Shown here in pieces: positions 8,616 to 17,846 of a stretch of DNA of 36,813 nucleotides. Made by a program: the position numbers and the translations under genes. The notes under the pieces are model-generated. The model saw only the letters and a program-made list of their open reading frames with translations. It did no database searches and was not told the origin of the DNA. This DNA is from Mycobacteriales bacterium (GTDB lineage: Bacteria > Actinomycetota > Actinomycetes > Mycobacteriales > QHCD01), in NCBI GenBank assembly GCA_036497565.1, contig DASXJE010000166.1, forward strand, positions 1 to 36,813, given 5' to 3'. Positions within the stretch are counted from its first letter, which is position 1, and every line of letters begins with the position of its first letter.

Positions 8616-8628
8616 CACAATGGGGTCC
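8616..8628 (+). promoter_or_regulatory. Predicted leaderless hisI promoter (-10)
   Basis: CACAAT at 8616-8621 resembles a -10 hexamer and ends 7 bases before ATG 8629. This argues for 8629 rather than the in-frame ATG at 8620, which would lie inside the hexamer. No Shine-Dalgarno at normal spacing and no clear -35 were found. Confidence 0.4.
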
Positions 8629-9009
8629 ATGGCCCGTCCCTCGCACCTCGATCCCGACATCGCCCGCCGCCTCAAGCGCGACGAGCACGGACTCTTCCCC
8701 GCGGTCGCGCAGCAGCACGACACCGGCGAGGTCCTCATGGTCGGGTGGATGGACGACGAGGCGCTGCACCGCACGCTCACCACCGGCCGGTGCACCTACT
8801 GGAGCCGGAGCCGGTCGGAGTACTGGGTGAAGGGGGAGACCTCCGGTCACCAGCAGTGGGTCAAGTCCGTCGCCCTGGACTGTGACGCCGACACGGTGCT
8901 GGTCAAGGTCGACCAGATCGGCGCCGCATGCCACACCGGCGACCGCACCTGCTTCGACGTCGACGTCCTGCCGTGCCAGGTCGGCGAGCCGGTGGCCACT
9001 TCGCGATGA
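8629..9009 (+). CDS. hisI: Phosphoribosyl-AMP cyclohydrolase HisI
   Basis: Opens the adenine ring of PR-AMP, the third step of histidine synthesis. The 126-residue protein is the cyclohydrolase alone (no HisE domain). Signatures are [31 protein letters not shown], and the metal-binding Asp and Cys ligands in [15 protein letters not shown] and [10 protein letters not shown]. It is separated from the main his operon by the toxin-antitoxin and TIGR03085 genes and coupled instead to trpE (ATGA overlap). Confidence 0.96.
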   Translation: MARPSHLDPDIARRLKRDEHGLFPAVAQQHDTGEVLMVGWMDDEALHRTLTTGRCTYWSRSRSEYWVKGETSGHQQWVKSVALDCDADTVLVKVDQIGAACHTGDRTCFDVDVLPCQVGEPVATSR

Positions 9010-10508
9010 CCGCATCCGCGTCGCCGGCCCGGGACGCCTTCCGCGGCCTCGTCGAGAGTGGCAGCCACCGGGTCATCCCGGTGACCCGCCGGCTGCTGGC
9101 CGACAGCGAGACGCCGATCGGCGTCTACCGCAAGCTGGCCGGCGGTCCCGGCACGTTCCTGCTCGAGTCGGCCGAGCACGGCCGCTCCTGGTCGCGCTAC
9201 TCCTTCGTCGGTGTGCGCTGCCCCGCGGTGCTCACCGAGCGCGACGGCCGCACCGCATGGCTCGGTGAGCCGGTCTTCGCCGACCTGCCCGACGACCCGC
9301 TCGAGGCGCTGCGGCTGACCGTCGAACGGCTCCGCTCGCCGCGGCTGCCCGACCTGCCGCCGTTGACCGGCGGGCTCGTCGGTTACGTCGGCTACGACGC
9401 GGTCCGGCGACTGGAGCGGTTGCCCGAGCACGCCAAGGACGACCTCGGGCTCCCCGAACTGGCGATGATGCTGTCCACCGACCTCGCCGTGCTCGACCAC
9501 GACGACGGGTCGATTCTGCTCGTGGCCAACGCGTTCCCCGGCGACTCCGGCGGCTCAGGCGACGTCGACTGGTGTTACGACGACGCGGTCGCCCGGCTCG
9601 ACGCGATGGGTCGGGCGCTCACCGCGCCGACGCCCGCCGGGGTCGCGGTGCTCGAGCCGACGGAGCCGGACTACACCTCCAACTCACCGGAGGGGATCGG
9701 TCCCGCCGTACGCCGGGTCATCGAGGAGATCCGGGCCGGCGAGGCGTTCCAGGTGGTCGTGTCGCAGCGCTTCGAGATGCGTACGGCGGCCGAACCGCTC
9801 GACGTCTACCGCGTCCTGCGCACGACCAACCCGAGCCCGTACATGTACCTCGTGCGGCTCCCCGACGGGACCGACGTGGTCGGGTCGTCGCCGGAGGCGC
9901 TGGTCACGGTCACCGAGGGTCGGGCGATGCTGCACCCGATCGCCGGCACCCGGTGGCGTGGGGAGACGCCGGAGGCGGACGCGCGGCTCGCCGCCGAACT
10001 GATGGCCGACCCCAAGGAACGCGCCGAGCACGTCATGCTGGTCGACCTCGGCCGTAACGACCTCGGCCGGGCGTGCGTGCCGGGCAGCATCGACGTCATC
10101 GACTTCATGGGCATCGAGCGCTACAGCCACGTGATGCACATCGTGTCGACCATCGTCGGCGAGGTGGCGCCGGGCCGCAGTGCCTACGACGTGTTCGCGG
10201 CCTGCTTCCCGGCCGGCACCCTCTCCGGTGCGCCCAAGCCGCGGGCGATGGCGATCATCGACGAGCTGGAGCCGGTACGCCGCGGCGTCTACGGCGGCAC
10301 CGTCGGCTACCTCGACTTCGCCGGCGACCTCGACATGGCGATCGCCATCCGCACCGCGGTGATGCGCGACGGGGTGGCTTATGTGCAGGCCGGCGGCGGA
10401 ATCGTCGCCGACTCCGACCCGGCCGCGGAGGAGCAGGAGTCGCAGAACAAGGCCAAGGCCGTGCTTCGGGCGATCGCGACCGCGCAGAAGTTGCGGCCGC
10501 CGTCGTGA
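9006..10508 (+). CDS. trpE: Anthranilate synthase component I TrpE
   Basis: Converts chorismate and ammonia to anthranilate. The 500-residue protein has the N-terminal feedback-inhibition motif [12 protein letters not shown], the [19 protein letters not shown] region, [35 protein letters not shown], and the C-terminal [24 protein letters not shown] and [13 protein letters not shown] segments. No fused glutamine amidotransferase domain is present, so a separate TrpG is needed. The start overlaps the hisI stop, coupling histidine and tryptophan genes. Confidence 0.97.
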   Translation: MTASASPARDAFRGLVESGSHRVIPVTRRLLADSETPIGVYRKLAGGPGTFLLESAEHGRSWSRYSFVGVRCPAVLTERDGRTAWLGEPVFADLPDDPLEALRLTVERLRSPRLPDLPPLTGGLVGYVGYDAVRRLERLPEHAKDDLGLPELAMMLSTDLAVLDHDDGSILLVANAFPGDSGGSGDVDWCYDDAVARLDAMGRALTAPTPAGVAVLEPTEPDYTSNSPEGIGPAVRRVIEEIRAGEAFQVVVSQRFEMRTAAEPLDVYRVLRTTNPSPYMYLVRLPDGTDVVGSSPEALVTVTEGRAMLHPIAGTRWRGETPEADARLAAELMADPKERAEHVMLVDLGRNDLGRACVPGSIDVIDFMGIERYSHVMHIVSTIVGEVAPGRSAYDVFAACFPAGTLSGAPKPRAMAIIDELEPVRRGVYGGTVGYLDFAGDLDMAIAIRTAVMRDGVAYVQAGGGIVADSDPAAEEQESQNKAKAVLRAIATAQKLRPPS

Positions 10509-11185
10509 CCGCAGCGCCGGCCGGTCGCCGGGAACTGATGGCGGCGATCGCCGGGGGAGCGGTCGGTGCCGCGCTCATGCTGGTGCTGGCCGGCCGGCCG
10601 TGGGTCACCGTCACGGCGCCCCGCACCCCGCCGCTGCCGCCGCTGGTCCACGTGATCAGCGGCTCCACCGCCGAACCGCTGCTGACGGCGCTGGGCATCG
10701 TCGGGCTGGCCGGCGTCGTCGCGCTGCTCGCCACCCGGTCGGTCGGCCGGGTCGTCGTGGGCGTCCTGCTCGCCGCCGCCGGTGTCCTCGCCGCGACCCG
10801 TGCGGGGGCGGCACTCGGCGGCATCACCTCCGCCCGGGCCGAGTCGCTGCTCTCCGGCGCCGGGCCGGTCGTCGGCGTACCGGCGCACGCCCGGATAGCG
10901 GCCGCCACCCACCAGGGCACGGTGGTCGTCGTGCTGATCGGGGCGCTGCTGCTCGCCGCGGCCGGAGTGCTGATCGTGGTTCGCGGCTCCCGCTGGCCGG
11001 CGATGGGCGCGCGCTACGACGCCCCGGTCGAGCACGCGGTCGTCGGCACCGCCGGCGGCGGCCGGACCGGCGGTCCCGAAGACCGCCCCGTCGCCGGCCC
11101 CGACGATGACCCGGTCGATGGGGACGTGCCCGACCGGCACCTCTGGGACGCGCTGGACCGGGGGGACGATCCGACCGCCCGCTGA
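10505..11185 (+). CDS. Trp-operon-associated membrane protein (TIGR02234)
   Basis: A 226-residue protein with about four hydrophobic segments (near residues 14-32, 58-78, 80-100 and 138-158) and a long acidic, disordered cytoplasmic tail ending HLWDALDRGDDPTAR. This tail and the Trp-containing first loop (RPWVTV) are typical of the actinobacterial family found next to trpE. Function is unknown; a role in tryptophan transport or sensing is only a guess from context. The GTG start overlaps the trpE stop (GTGA). Confidence 0.82.
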   Translation: MTAAPAGRRELMAAIAGGAVGAALMLVLAGRPWVTVTAPRTPPLPPLVHVISGSTAEPLLTALGIVGLAGVVALLATRSVGRVVVGVLLAAAGVLAATRAGAALGGITSARAESLLSGAGPVVGVPAHARIAAATHQGTVVVVLIGALLLAAAGVLIVVRGSRWPAMGARYDAPVEHAVVGTAGGGRTGGPEDRPVAGPDDDPVDGDVPDRHLWDALDRGDDPTAR

Positions 11186-11194
11186 CCGGCCGAG

Positions 11195-11221
11195 CGAATC
11201 GCGCTCGAACACTGCCCGAAC
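11195..11221. promoter_or_regulatory. Three direct repeats with 11-bp period upstream of the response regulator
   Basis: CGAAT (11195-11199), CGAAC (11206-11210) and CGAAC (11217-11221) start exactly 11 bases apart. One-helical-turn direct repeats are the usual binding pattern of OmpR/PhoB-type regulators, and such a regulator starts 85 bases downstream. Read on the minus strand the unit is GTTCG. This is a candidate autoregulatory site; no binding data support it. Confidence 0.4.
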
Positions 11222-11280
11222 CTCCCGCTGACCGTGGTCGACCCCGGATGGGTCACGGTGACGCCGTACGGTCGGACCCG

Positions 11281-11309
11281 AGGAGGCAGCGATGAGGCGC
11301 CACCGATGA
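11281..11309 (+). other. Strong Shine-Dalgarno and five-codon ORF coupled to the response regulator start
   Basis: AGGAGG (11281-11286) is ideally spaced for ATG 11292, which opens a five-codon frame (Met-Arg-Arg-His-Arg, stop 11307-11309). Its TGA overlaps the ATG of the response regulator at 11306. The regulator's own ATG is 19 bases from the Shine-Dalgarno, too far for direct use, and no in-frame start lies nearer. Translation of the regulator may therefore depend on re-initiation after this tiny ORF. Confidence 0.5.
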
Positions 11310-12004
11310 CCGAGGACCACACCGCGAAGGGTCTGGTCCTCGTGGTGGAGGACGAGCAGGCGATCGCCGAGCTCGAACGGATCTACCTCGTCCGCGAGGG
11401 GTTCGGCGTCCAGGTGGAGACCGACGGCGAGGCCGCGCTCTCGGCGGTACGCCGGCTGCGCCCGGTGGCCGTGATCCTCGACGTCGCCCTCCCCGGCCTC
11501 GACGGGACCGAGGTCTGCCGCCGGATGCGCGCGGACGGCGACTGGACGCCCGTGCTCTTCGTCACCGCCCGCGACGACGAGGTCGACCGGGTGGTCGGAC
11601 TCGAGCTCGGCGGCGACGACTACGTCACCAAGCCGTTCTCTCCGCGCGAATTGGTCGCCCGGGTGAAGACCGTGCTGCGGCGCGCGCGGGGCGAGCCCGA
11701 GGACACGCCACTGCTCACCGTCGGACCGGTGCGCATCGACCCGGCGCGGCGCCGGGCCTGGGTGGTCGAGGACGAGGTGACCCTGACCACCACCGAGTTC
11801 GACCTGCTCGCCTTCCTGATGCGCCGGCCGGGTCGGGTCTACAGCCGCGAGCACCTGCTCTCCCAGGTCTGGGGTTACGCCGCCGTGGCCGGCACCCGGA
11901 CCGTCGACGTGCACGTCGCGCAGCTGCGCGGGAAGCTCGGCGGGGCCAGCCCGATCCGCACCGTCCGTGGCGTGGGCTACGCCGCGGAGCCACCGGGACG
12001 ATGA
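11306..12004 (+). CDS. OmpR/PhoB-family DNA-binding response regulator
   Basis: A 232-residue protein. The receiver domain spans about residues 9-123, with the acidic pair Glu15-Asp16, phospho-acceptor Asp59 (VILDVALPG) and Lys109 (YVTKPFS). The winged-helix output domain spans about 134-230 (LTTTEFDLLAFLMRRPG, SREHLLSQVWGY, TVDVHVAQLRGKL, IRTVRGVGY). Its partner kinase overlaps by 4 bases (ATGA). The pair sits between TIGR02234 and trpC inside the trp cluster. The stimulus is unknown. Confidence 0.93.
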   Translation: MTEDHTAKGLVLVVEDEQAIAELERIYLVREGFGVQVETDGEAALSAVRRLRPVAVILDVALPGLDGTEVCRRMRADGDWTPVLFVTARDDEVDRVVGLELGGDDYVTKPFSPRELVARVKTVLRRARGEPEDTPLLTVGPVRIDPARRRAWVVEDEVTLTTTEFDLLAFLMRRPGRVYSREHLLSQVWGYAAVAGTRTVDVHVAQLRGKLGGASPIRTVRGVGYAAEPPGR

Positions 12005-13485
12005 CCCGCCGCCGGACGCTGGCCTTCCGGGTCGCGTTGGTGACCACGGTGGTCGCCGTGGTGACCGTCGTGGTCGCCGGCCTGGTGTCCTTCAGCCTCG
12101 TGCGGTCCGCGGCGCTCGGGCAGGCCCGGCGCAGCCTCGGCGCGCTCGCCACCACCGTCGCGGTCCAACGGGCCCAGACCGGCGAGGTACTCCGGCTGCA
12201 CCGTCAGGTCCGCTTGCTCTCGGCCGAGAAGATCCGGATCGCCATGATCACCCCGGCCGGGGCCGTCGTCGGTGATCCGCTGGCCCGCGACATCCTCACC
12301 TCCGGCGACGTGCAGGGCGTGCTGGCCGGTCACGACCTGTCGGTCACCCGGCGCGAGTCGGGCAGCACGGTGCTCGTCGAGGCACGGCCGACCGGGTCGA
12401 GCGGCGTCGTGTTGGTGCAGCGGCAGAACGACGCGGCCGGCCTTGCCGCACCGGTGTTGCGCCGCACCCTGCTCGCGCTGCTGATCGGGCTCGTCGTGGC
12501 GGTCATCGCCGGGCTGCTGCTCGCCCGGCGGCTCGCCCGGCCGCTGCAGAAGGCCGCCGGCGCGGCCCACGACCTCGCCGCCGGAGCGCGCGACGTCCGG
12601 CTGGTGCCCGAGGGCCCGGCCGAGGTCGCCGAGGTGGCGGAGTCGCTGAACTCGTTGGCCGCCGCCCTGGAACGCAGCGAGGGTCGGCAGCGCGAATTCC
12701 TGCTGTCGGTGTCGCACGAGCTCCGGACTCCGCTGACCGCCATCTCCGGTTTCGCCGAATCACTCGCGGACGGGGTCACGACCGGCCCGGACACGGCTCC
12801 GGTCGGCGCCACGATGCTGGCCGAGGCGCGTCGGCTCGAGCGGCTGGTCAGCGACCTGCTCGACCTGGCCCGGCTCGGTGCCGACAACTTCCGCATCGAC
12901 CTCGCCCCGGTCGAGCTCACGGCGCTGGTCCGGCACGCCGGCGCGGTCTGGCAGGCCCGGTGCCGGGCCGAGCGGGTGCGGTTCCGGCTCGAGGTTCCCG
13001 ACCACGAGGTGGTCACCGTCACCGACCCGACCAGGGTCCGGCAGATCATCGACGGGTTGGCGGAGAACGCGCTGCGGGTCACCCCGCCGGACGCGCCCAT
13101 CGTGCTCGGCCTCGCCGTGCGCGGCGGCGCGGCCTACCTCGCGCTCCGCGACGGCGGTCCGGGGCTGACCGAGGACGATCTCGCCGTCGCGTTCGAGCGC
13201 TCCGTGCTCTACGACCGCTACCGCGGGATCCGCCGGGTCGGCACCGGCGTGGGGTTGGCACTGGTGCACGGCCTGGCGACCCGGCTGGGCGGCTCCGCGC
13301 AGGCCGGCCGGGCACCGGAGGGGGGCGCCAGTTTCGTCGTACGGCTGCCGTTACGCCCCGCGCCGGCGGTCGAAATCGGGGAGTTCACCGTGCCGCAGCC
13401 ACCGGTCCCGCTGGACCGCGCGGCGACCGCTCGTCGGTCGAGCGACAGAGGGGGGGAGGCGGGTTCGATCGGCGGACCTGGCTAG
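12001..13485 (+). CDS. Membrane sensor histidine kinase
   Basis: A 494-residue kinase paired with the upstream regulator. Membrane segments lie at about 10-33 and 156-175, enclosing a 120-residue extracytoplasmic sensor without a recognised fold. A HAMP linker (about 176-228) follows, then a HisKA domain with phospho-acceptor His239 in [10 protein letters not shown]. The ATPase domain has the N box in [10 protein letters not shown]1 in DGGPGL and G2 in [12 protein letters not shown] short acidic and polar tail follows. The gene ends at 13485, overlapping a -10-like hexamer for trpC. Confidence 0.92.
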   Translation: MTRRRTLAFRVALVTTVVAVVTVVVAGLVSFSLVRSAALGQARRSLGALATTVAVQRAQTGEVLRLHRQVRLLSAEKIRIAMITPAGAVVGDPLARDILTSGDVQGVLAGHDLSVTRRESGSTVLVEARPTGSSGVVLVQRQNDAAGLAAPVLRRTLLALLIGLVVAVIAGLLLARRLARPLQKAAGAAHDLAAGARDVRLVPEGPAEVAEVAESLNSLAAALERSEGRQREFLLSVSHELRTPLTAISGFAESLADGVTTGPDTAPVGATMLAEARRLERLVSDLLDLARLGADNFRIDLAPVELTALVRHAGAVWQARCRAERVRFRLEVPDHEVVTVTDPTRVRQIIDGLAENALRVTPPDAPIVLGLAVRGGAAYLALRDGGPGLTEDDLAVAFERSVLYDRYRGIRRVGTGVGLALVHGLATRLGGSAQAGRAPEGGASFVVRLPLRPAPAVEIGEFTVPQPPVPLDRAATARRSSDRGGEAGSIGGPG

Positions 13486-13513
13486 CATGGGACAGCCGTT
13501 CAGCCTCCGAGGA
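13483..13513 (+). promoter_or_regulatory. Possible trpC promoter (-10) and ribosome binding site
   Basis: TAGCAT (13483-13488) overlaps the kinase stop codon and could drive trpCBA separately from trpE. GAGGA (13509-13513) is 12 bases before GTG 13526, a somewhat long spacing. No Trp-codon leader peptide or attenuator hairpin was found in the 40-base gap. Confidence 0.4.
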
Positions 13514-13525
13514 AAGACGAGCATC

Positions 13526-14335
13526 GTGAGCGTTCTCGACGAGATCCTCGTAGGAGTCCGCGAAGACGTCGCCACTCGTGAGGCGGCCCGCCCGCTGGCG
13601 GAGTTGAAGCGGCTCGCAGCGGAGCGCCCCGCGCCCCGGGACGCGATGGCGGTCCTGCGCGCGCCCGGCGTCGGCGTCATCGCCGAGGTGAAGCGATCCA
13701 GCCCGTCGCGCGGCGCGCTGGCGGCGATCGAGGACCCGGCCGGGCTGGCGTGTGAATACGCCGCCGGTGGCGCCCGGGTCATCAGCGTGCTCACCGAGGA
13801 ACGCCGGTTCCACGGGTCGCTGGCCGACTTCGACGCCGTACGCCGGTCGGTCAGCGTGCCGTTGCTGCGCAAAGACTTCGTCATCTCCTCCTATCAGGTG
13901 CACGAGGCGCGTGCCCACGGCGCCGACCTGGTGCTGCTGATCGTCGCCGCCCTGCCGCAGAACGCCCTGGTCGGCCTGGTCGAGCGGGTCGAGTCCCTGG
14001 GAATGACGGCGCTCGTCGAGGTTCATGACGAAGGTGAGGCCGACCGCGCACTGGAGGCCGGCGCGCGGGTCATCGGCGTCAACGCCCGCGACCTGCGCAC
14101 CCTGGAGGTCGACCGCGGGGTCTTCGAGCGGATCGCCCCCGGCCTGCCGACCCGGATCGTGAAGATCGCCGAGTCCGGGGTACGCGGCCCGCACGACCTG
14201 ATCGGCTACGCGGCCGCCGGCGCCGACGCGGTCCTGGTCGGCGAGGGGCTGGTCACCAACGCCAGCCCGCGGCAGGCGGTCGCCGACCTGGTGACCGCGG
14301 GATCGCACCCCGCCACACCCCGTCCGACCAGATGA
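13526..14335 (+). CDS. trpC: Indole-3-glycerol phosphate synthase TrpC
   Basis: Closes the indole ring, from CdRP to indole-3-glycerol phosphate. The 269-residue (beta/alpha)8 enzyme starts [14 protein letters not shown], like other actinobacterial TrpC. Catalytic Lys and Glu residues lie in [35 protein letters not shown] and [13 protein letters not shown], and the phosphate site in IAESGVRGP. No TrpF domain is fused. The GTG 13526 start is chosen from homology; the frame is open upstream to 13487. Confidence 0.96.
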   Translation: MSVLDEILVGVREDVATREAARPLAELKRLAAERPAPRDAMAVLRAPGVGVIAEVKRSSPSRGALAAIEDPAGLACEYAAGGARVISVLTEERRFHGSLADFDAVRRSVSVPLLRKDFVISSYQVHEARAHGADLVLLIVAALPQNALVGLVERVESLGMTALVEVHDEGEADRALEAGARVIGVNARDLRTLEVDRGVFERIAPGLPTRIVKIAESGVRGPHDLIGYAAAGADAVLVGEGLVTNASPRQAVADLVTAGSHPATPRPTR

Positions 14336-14345
14336 GCTCCACCAG

Positions 14346-15554
14346 ATGACCGATCGTGCGACCGTCGTCCCCGACCTGTCGGGACACTTCGGCCCGTACG
14401 GCGGCCGGTTCGTCCCCGAGGCGCTGATCGCGGCACTGGACGAGTTGGGCGCGGCGTACGAGGCGGCCCAGGCCGACCCCGAGTTCACCGGCCGGCTCTC
14501 GCACCTGCTGCGCACCTACGCCGGCCGGCCGAGCCTGCTCACCGAGGCCCGCCGGTTCGCCGAGCACGCCGGCGGCGGGACCGTCCTGCTCAAGCGGGAG
14601 GACCTCAACCACACGGGTGCCCACAAGATCAACAACGTGCTCGGGCAGGCCCTGCTGACCCAGCGCATGGGCAAGCCGCGGGTGATCGCGGAGACCGGCG
14701 CCGGTCAGCACGGCGTGGCGACGGCCACCGCCTGCGCGCTGCTCGACCTCGAGTGCGTCGTCTACATGGGCGAGGAGGACACCCGGCGGCAGGCGCTCAA
14801 CGTCGCCCGCATGGAGCTGCTCGGGGCGACCGTCGTGCCGGTCACCAGCGGTTCGCGGACCCTCAAGGACGCGATGAACGAGGCGTTCCGCGACTGGGTC
14901 ACCAACGTGGAGACGACCCACTACCTGATCGGGTCGGTGGGCGGACCGCATCCGTTCCCGATGATCGTGCGGGACTTCCAGCGGGTCATCGGCGCCGAGG
15001 CGCGTCAGCAGGTGCTCGACCAGGTCGGGCGGCTGCCCGACGCCGTCTGCGCCTGTGTCGGCGGCGGATCCAACGCGATCGGCATCTTCTACGACTTCCT
15101 GGGCGACGAGTCGGTCCGGCTGTTCGGCTTCGAGGCCGGCGGCGAAGGAGTGGAGAGCAACCGGCACGCGGCCGCCCTGACCGGGGGATCGCCGGGCGTC
15201 CTGCACGGTGCCGCGTCCTACCTGCTGCAGGACGAGGACGGGCAGACGATCGAGAGCCACTCCATCTCGGCCGGCCTGGACTACCCCGGCGTCGGCCCCG
15301 AGCACGCCTTCCTGCACGACAGCGGCCGGGTCGACTACCGCCCCGTCACCGACGCGGCGGCGATGGACGCGTTCCGGCTGCTCTGCCGCACCGAGGGGAT
15401 CATCCCGGCGATCGAGTCGGCGCATGCCCTCGCCGGCGCGCTCGAGGTCGGTCGCGACCTCGGCCCGGAGGGCCTCGTGATCGTCAACCTGTCCGGCCGC
15501 GGCGACAAGGACGTCGACACCGCGGCCCGCTGGTTCGGGTTGCTGGACGCGTGA
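14346..15554 (+). CDS. trpB: Tryptophan synthase beta subunit TrpB
   Basis: A PLP enzyme condensing indole with serine. Its 402 residues are of normal length for TrpB1. The PLP lysine is in [62 protein letters not shown] and [17 protein letters not shown] are all intact. It is separated from trpC by 10 bases and coupled to trpA by a GTGA overlap, as expected for the alpha-beta complex. Confidence 0.97.
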   Translation: MTDRATVVPDLSGHFGPYGGRFVPEALIAALDELGAAYEAAQADPEFTGRLSHLLRTYAGRPSLLTEARRFAEHAGGGTVLLKREDLNHTGAHKINNVLGQALLTQRMGKPRVIAETGAGQHGVATATACALLDLECVVYMGEEDTRRQALNVARMELLGATVVPVTSGSRTLKDAMNEAFRDWVTNVETTHYLIGSVGGPHPFPMIVRDFQRVIGAEARQQVLDQVGRLPDAVCACVGGGSNAIGIFYDFLGDESVRLFGFEAGGEGVESNRHAAALTGGSPGVLHGAASYLLQDEDGQTIESHSISAGLDYPGVGPEHAFLHDSGRVDYRPVTDAAAMDAFRLLCRTEGIIPAIESAHALAGALEVGRDLGPEGLVIVNLSGRGDKDVDTAARWFGLLDA

Positions 15555-16366
15555 GCGGGCTCGCCGAGGCCTTCGCGCGAGGCCGGGACGAGCACCGCCC
15601 GCTGCTCGTCGGCTACCTTCCGGCCGGGTTCCCGTCGGTGGCCGGCGGCATCGAGGCGATGACGACGATGGTCGAGGCCGGCGTCGACATCGTCGAGGTC
15701 GGGTTCCCGTACAGCGATCCGGTCATGGACGGCCCGACGATCCAGGCCGCCGCCGATCAGGCGCTACGCGGCGGGGTCCGCACCGGCGACGTACTGCGCA
15801 CGGTCGAGGCGGTCGCCGCCACCGGAGCACCGACGCTGATCATGACCTACTGGAACCCGGTCGTCCGCCACGGCGTCGACCGGTTCGCCGCCGATCTCGC
15901 CGCCGCCGGCGGCGCCGGCCTGATCACCCCGGACCTGATCCCGGAGGAGGCCGACGGCTGGCCCGCGGCCAGCGACGCCCATGGCCTCGACCGGGTCTTC
16001 CTCGTCTCGCCCAGTTCGACCGATCTGCGGATCGCGGCCGCCGCCGCGGCCAGCCGCGGGTTCCTCTACGCCACCTCGGTGATGGGCGTGACCGGCGCGC
16101 GGGAGCAGACCAGCAGCCGCGCCCCGGATCTCGTCGCCCGGATCCGGGCGGCGACCGACATGCCGGTCGGCGTCGGGTTGGGGGTCAAGAACGGCGAGCA
16201 GGCGGCGGAGGTCGGGTCCTTCGCCGATGCCGTGATCGTCGGCTCGGCCTTCGTCCGGTGCCTGCTCGACGCCCCCGACCCGGCCTCGGGGCTCGCGGCG
16301 CTGCGCGACCTCACCGCCGATCTCGCCGACGGCGTACGCCGCGCGGCGCGACCGGCCCGCTCCTGA
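15551..16366 (+). CDS. trpA: Tryptophan synthase alpha subunit TrpA
   Basis: Cleaves indole-3-glycerol phosphate to indole and glyceraldehyde 3-phosphate. It has 271 residues. The catalytic Glu and Asp are in [57 protein letters not shown] and VGVGLGVKN follow. The GTG start overlaps the trpB stop. Five bases separate its stop from that of the convergent Nudix-like gene, so there is no room for a separate terminator. Confidence 0.96.
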   Translation: MSGLAEAFARGRDEHRPLLVGYLPAGFPSVAGGIEAMTTMVEAGVDIVEVGFPYSDPVMDGPTIQAAADQALRGGVRTGDVLRTVEAVAATGAPTLIMTYWNPVVRHGVDRFAADLAAAGGAGLITPDLIPEEADGWPAASDAHGLDRVFLVSPSSTDLRIAAAAAASRGFLYATSVMGVTGAREQTSSRAPDLVARIRAATDMPVGVGLGVKNGEQAAEVGSFADAVIVGSAFVRCLLDAPDPASGLAALRDLTADLADGVRRAARPARS

Positions 16367-16371
16367 CTGGG

Positions 16372-16812
16372 TCAGCGGGACAGGTCGGCGACCACGCCCG
16401 AGCGGCCGGCGGCCGCGTCCTTCATCGCCGCCTTGGCGGTCGTGGTCGCCGGATGCGGGACGTCGGACAGGTCGTACCAGCCGAGCCGGGAGATCCGCCC
16501 CATCTCGTTCAGCACCGGCTCGCCGCCCGCCACCCGGCACCCGAAGACGTAGGTGAGCAGGTCGGGCAGCCCTTCCTCGCCCTCGGGCTCGTTACCGCTG
16601 AGGTGATAGAGACCGATGAGGTCGACGACCTCGATCTCCAACGCCGTCTCCACCCGCACCTCGCGCACCACCGCCCGAACGGGCAGGTCGTCGGCGCGGA
16701 TCCCGGAGCCCGGCAGGCCCCAGCGGCGCTGTCCGTAGCCCTGTTGCACGAGCAAGGCGCGCTGTTGTCCGTCGGTGAGCAGTGCGGCCGCCGCCCGCAC
16801 CACCTGTTTCAT
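16372..16812 (-). CDS. Nudix-like hydrolase with a degenerate Nudix box
   Basis: A 146-residue Nudix-fold protein (RWGLPGSG, then the box region ending REVRVETALEI). The consensus REUxEExGU is broken: the first Glu of the EE pair is Val and the Gly is Ala, so one of the usual metal-binding residues is missing. Activity may be lost or altered. I prefer ATG 16812 because TATGGT (16820-16825) lies 7 bases upstream; an in-frame ATG at 16824 is the alternative. It is divergent from lgt. Confidence 0.8.
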   Translation of the reverse strand: MKQVVRAAAALLTDGQQRALLVQQGYGQRRWGLPGSGIRADDLPVRAVVREVRVETALEIEVVDLIGLYHLSGNEPEGEEGLPDLLTYVFGCRVAGGEPVLNEMGRISRLGWYDLSDVPHPATTTAKAAMKDAAAGRSGVVADLSR

Positions 16813-16874
16813 GTCGGCGACCATAGCGGGTGCCGGGCGGCAGAGGTAGCGCCTGATGGCGGCCGCCGACGCCG

Positions 16875-16886
16875 TACGGTGGTCGC
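16875..16886 (+). promoter_or_regulatory. Predicted leaderless lgt promoter (-10)
   Basis: TACGGT (16875-16880) ends 6 bases before the GTG start of lgt. No Shine-Dalgarno is present, so a leaderless transcript is expected. Confidence 0.45.
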
Positions 16887-17846
16887 GTGAACCTGGCGTA
16901 CCTCCCGAGCCCGACGCAGAACGCGTGGCAGCTCGGCCCGTTCCCCATCCGGGCCTACGCCGTGTGCATCATCCTCGGTGTCGTCATCGCCATCATGATC
17001 GGCGAGCGGCGGTGGGTCGCTCGCGGCGGGCGGCGGGGGACGTTCACCGACATCGCGGTCTGGGCGGTGCCCTTCGGCCTGGTCGGTGCCCGGATCTACC
17101 ACGTGGTCACCGATCCGGAGCTCTACTTCGGCGCCGGACGCGACCCGATCGACGCGTTCAAGGTCTGGGACGGGGGACTCGGCATCTGGGGCGCCGTCAT
17201 CTTCGGCGCACTCGGTGCCTGGATCGGGCTGCACCGCCGCGGCATCAAACTGGCGCCGTTCGCCGACGCCGCCGCTCCGGCCCTCGCCGTCGCGCAGGCC
17301 GCCGGCCGGTTCGGCAACTGGTTCAACAACGAGCTCTACGGCGCCAGGACCACGAAGCCGTGGGGCCTGACCATCTACAACATCGATCCCGCGACGCACC
17401 ACGCGGTCACCGTGAACGGAAAGCCGGAGGTGCTCGGCCATTTCCAGCCGACATTCCTCTACGAGTGCCTGTGGGATCTGGGGACTGCGGGACTGGTGGT
17501 GTGGGCCGACCGGCGCTTCCAGCTCGGCCGGGGCCGGGCGTTCGCGCTCTACGTGATGACCTACACCGTCGGCCGCGGCTGGATCGAATACCTGCGGGTC
17601 GACCCCGCCAACCACATCTTCGGACTGCGACTCAACGACTGGGTCGCGATGCTGTGCTTCCTCGGCGCGCTCGTCTACTTCCTCACCCACCGCGGACCGC
17701 GCGAACAGCCCGCCGAGCTGGGCGGCGACCCGGGAGAGGGGCCGGGCCACCCGTCCGACGATGCGCCGGGTGGGACGGCCGAGGACTCCACATCGACCGC
17801 AGGTCGGGCCCCCGACGTACCCTCCTCGCGTGTCGACGAGCCATGA
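16887..17846 (+). CDS. lgt: Prolipoprotein diacylglyceryl transferase Lgt
   Basis: Transfers diacylglycerol from phosphatidylglycerol to the lipobox cysteine of prolipoproteins. The 319-residue multipass membrane protein has the Lgt signature GRFGNWFNNELYG, WDGGLGIWGAV, FQPTFLYECLWD and VGRGWIEYLRVDPAN. A hydrophilic C-terminal tail of about 45 residues follows the last helix. One client is probably the lipoprotein at 36577. Its last 17 bases overlap the next gene in another frame. Confidence 0.96.
   Translation: MNLAYLPSPTQNAWQLGPFPIRAYAVCIILGVVIAIMIGERRWVARGGRRGTFTDIAVWAVPFGLVGARIYHVVTDPELYFGAGRDPIDAFKVWDGGLGIWGAVIFGALGAWIGLHRRGIKLAPFADAAAPALAVAQAAGRFGNWFNNELYGARTTKPWGLTIYNIDPATHHAVTVNGKPEVLGHFQPTFLYECLWDLGTAGLVVWADRRFQLGRGRAFALYVMTYTVGRGWIEYLRVDPANHIFGLRLNDWVAMLCFLGALVYFLTHRGPREQPAELGGDPGEGPGHPSDDAPGGTAEDSTSTAGRAPDVPSSRVDEP

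Noticed and set aside
11206-11221. LexA box upstream of the response regulator
   Set aside because: The two CGAAC units are direct, not inverted, repeats; no GTTCG half site faces them, unlike the true box at 28261-28276.
13486-13525. Tryptophan attenuator or leader peptide before trpC
   Set aside because: The gap is only 40 bases, has no Trp-codon ORF and no terminator-antiterminator pair.
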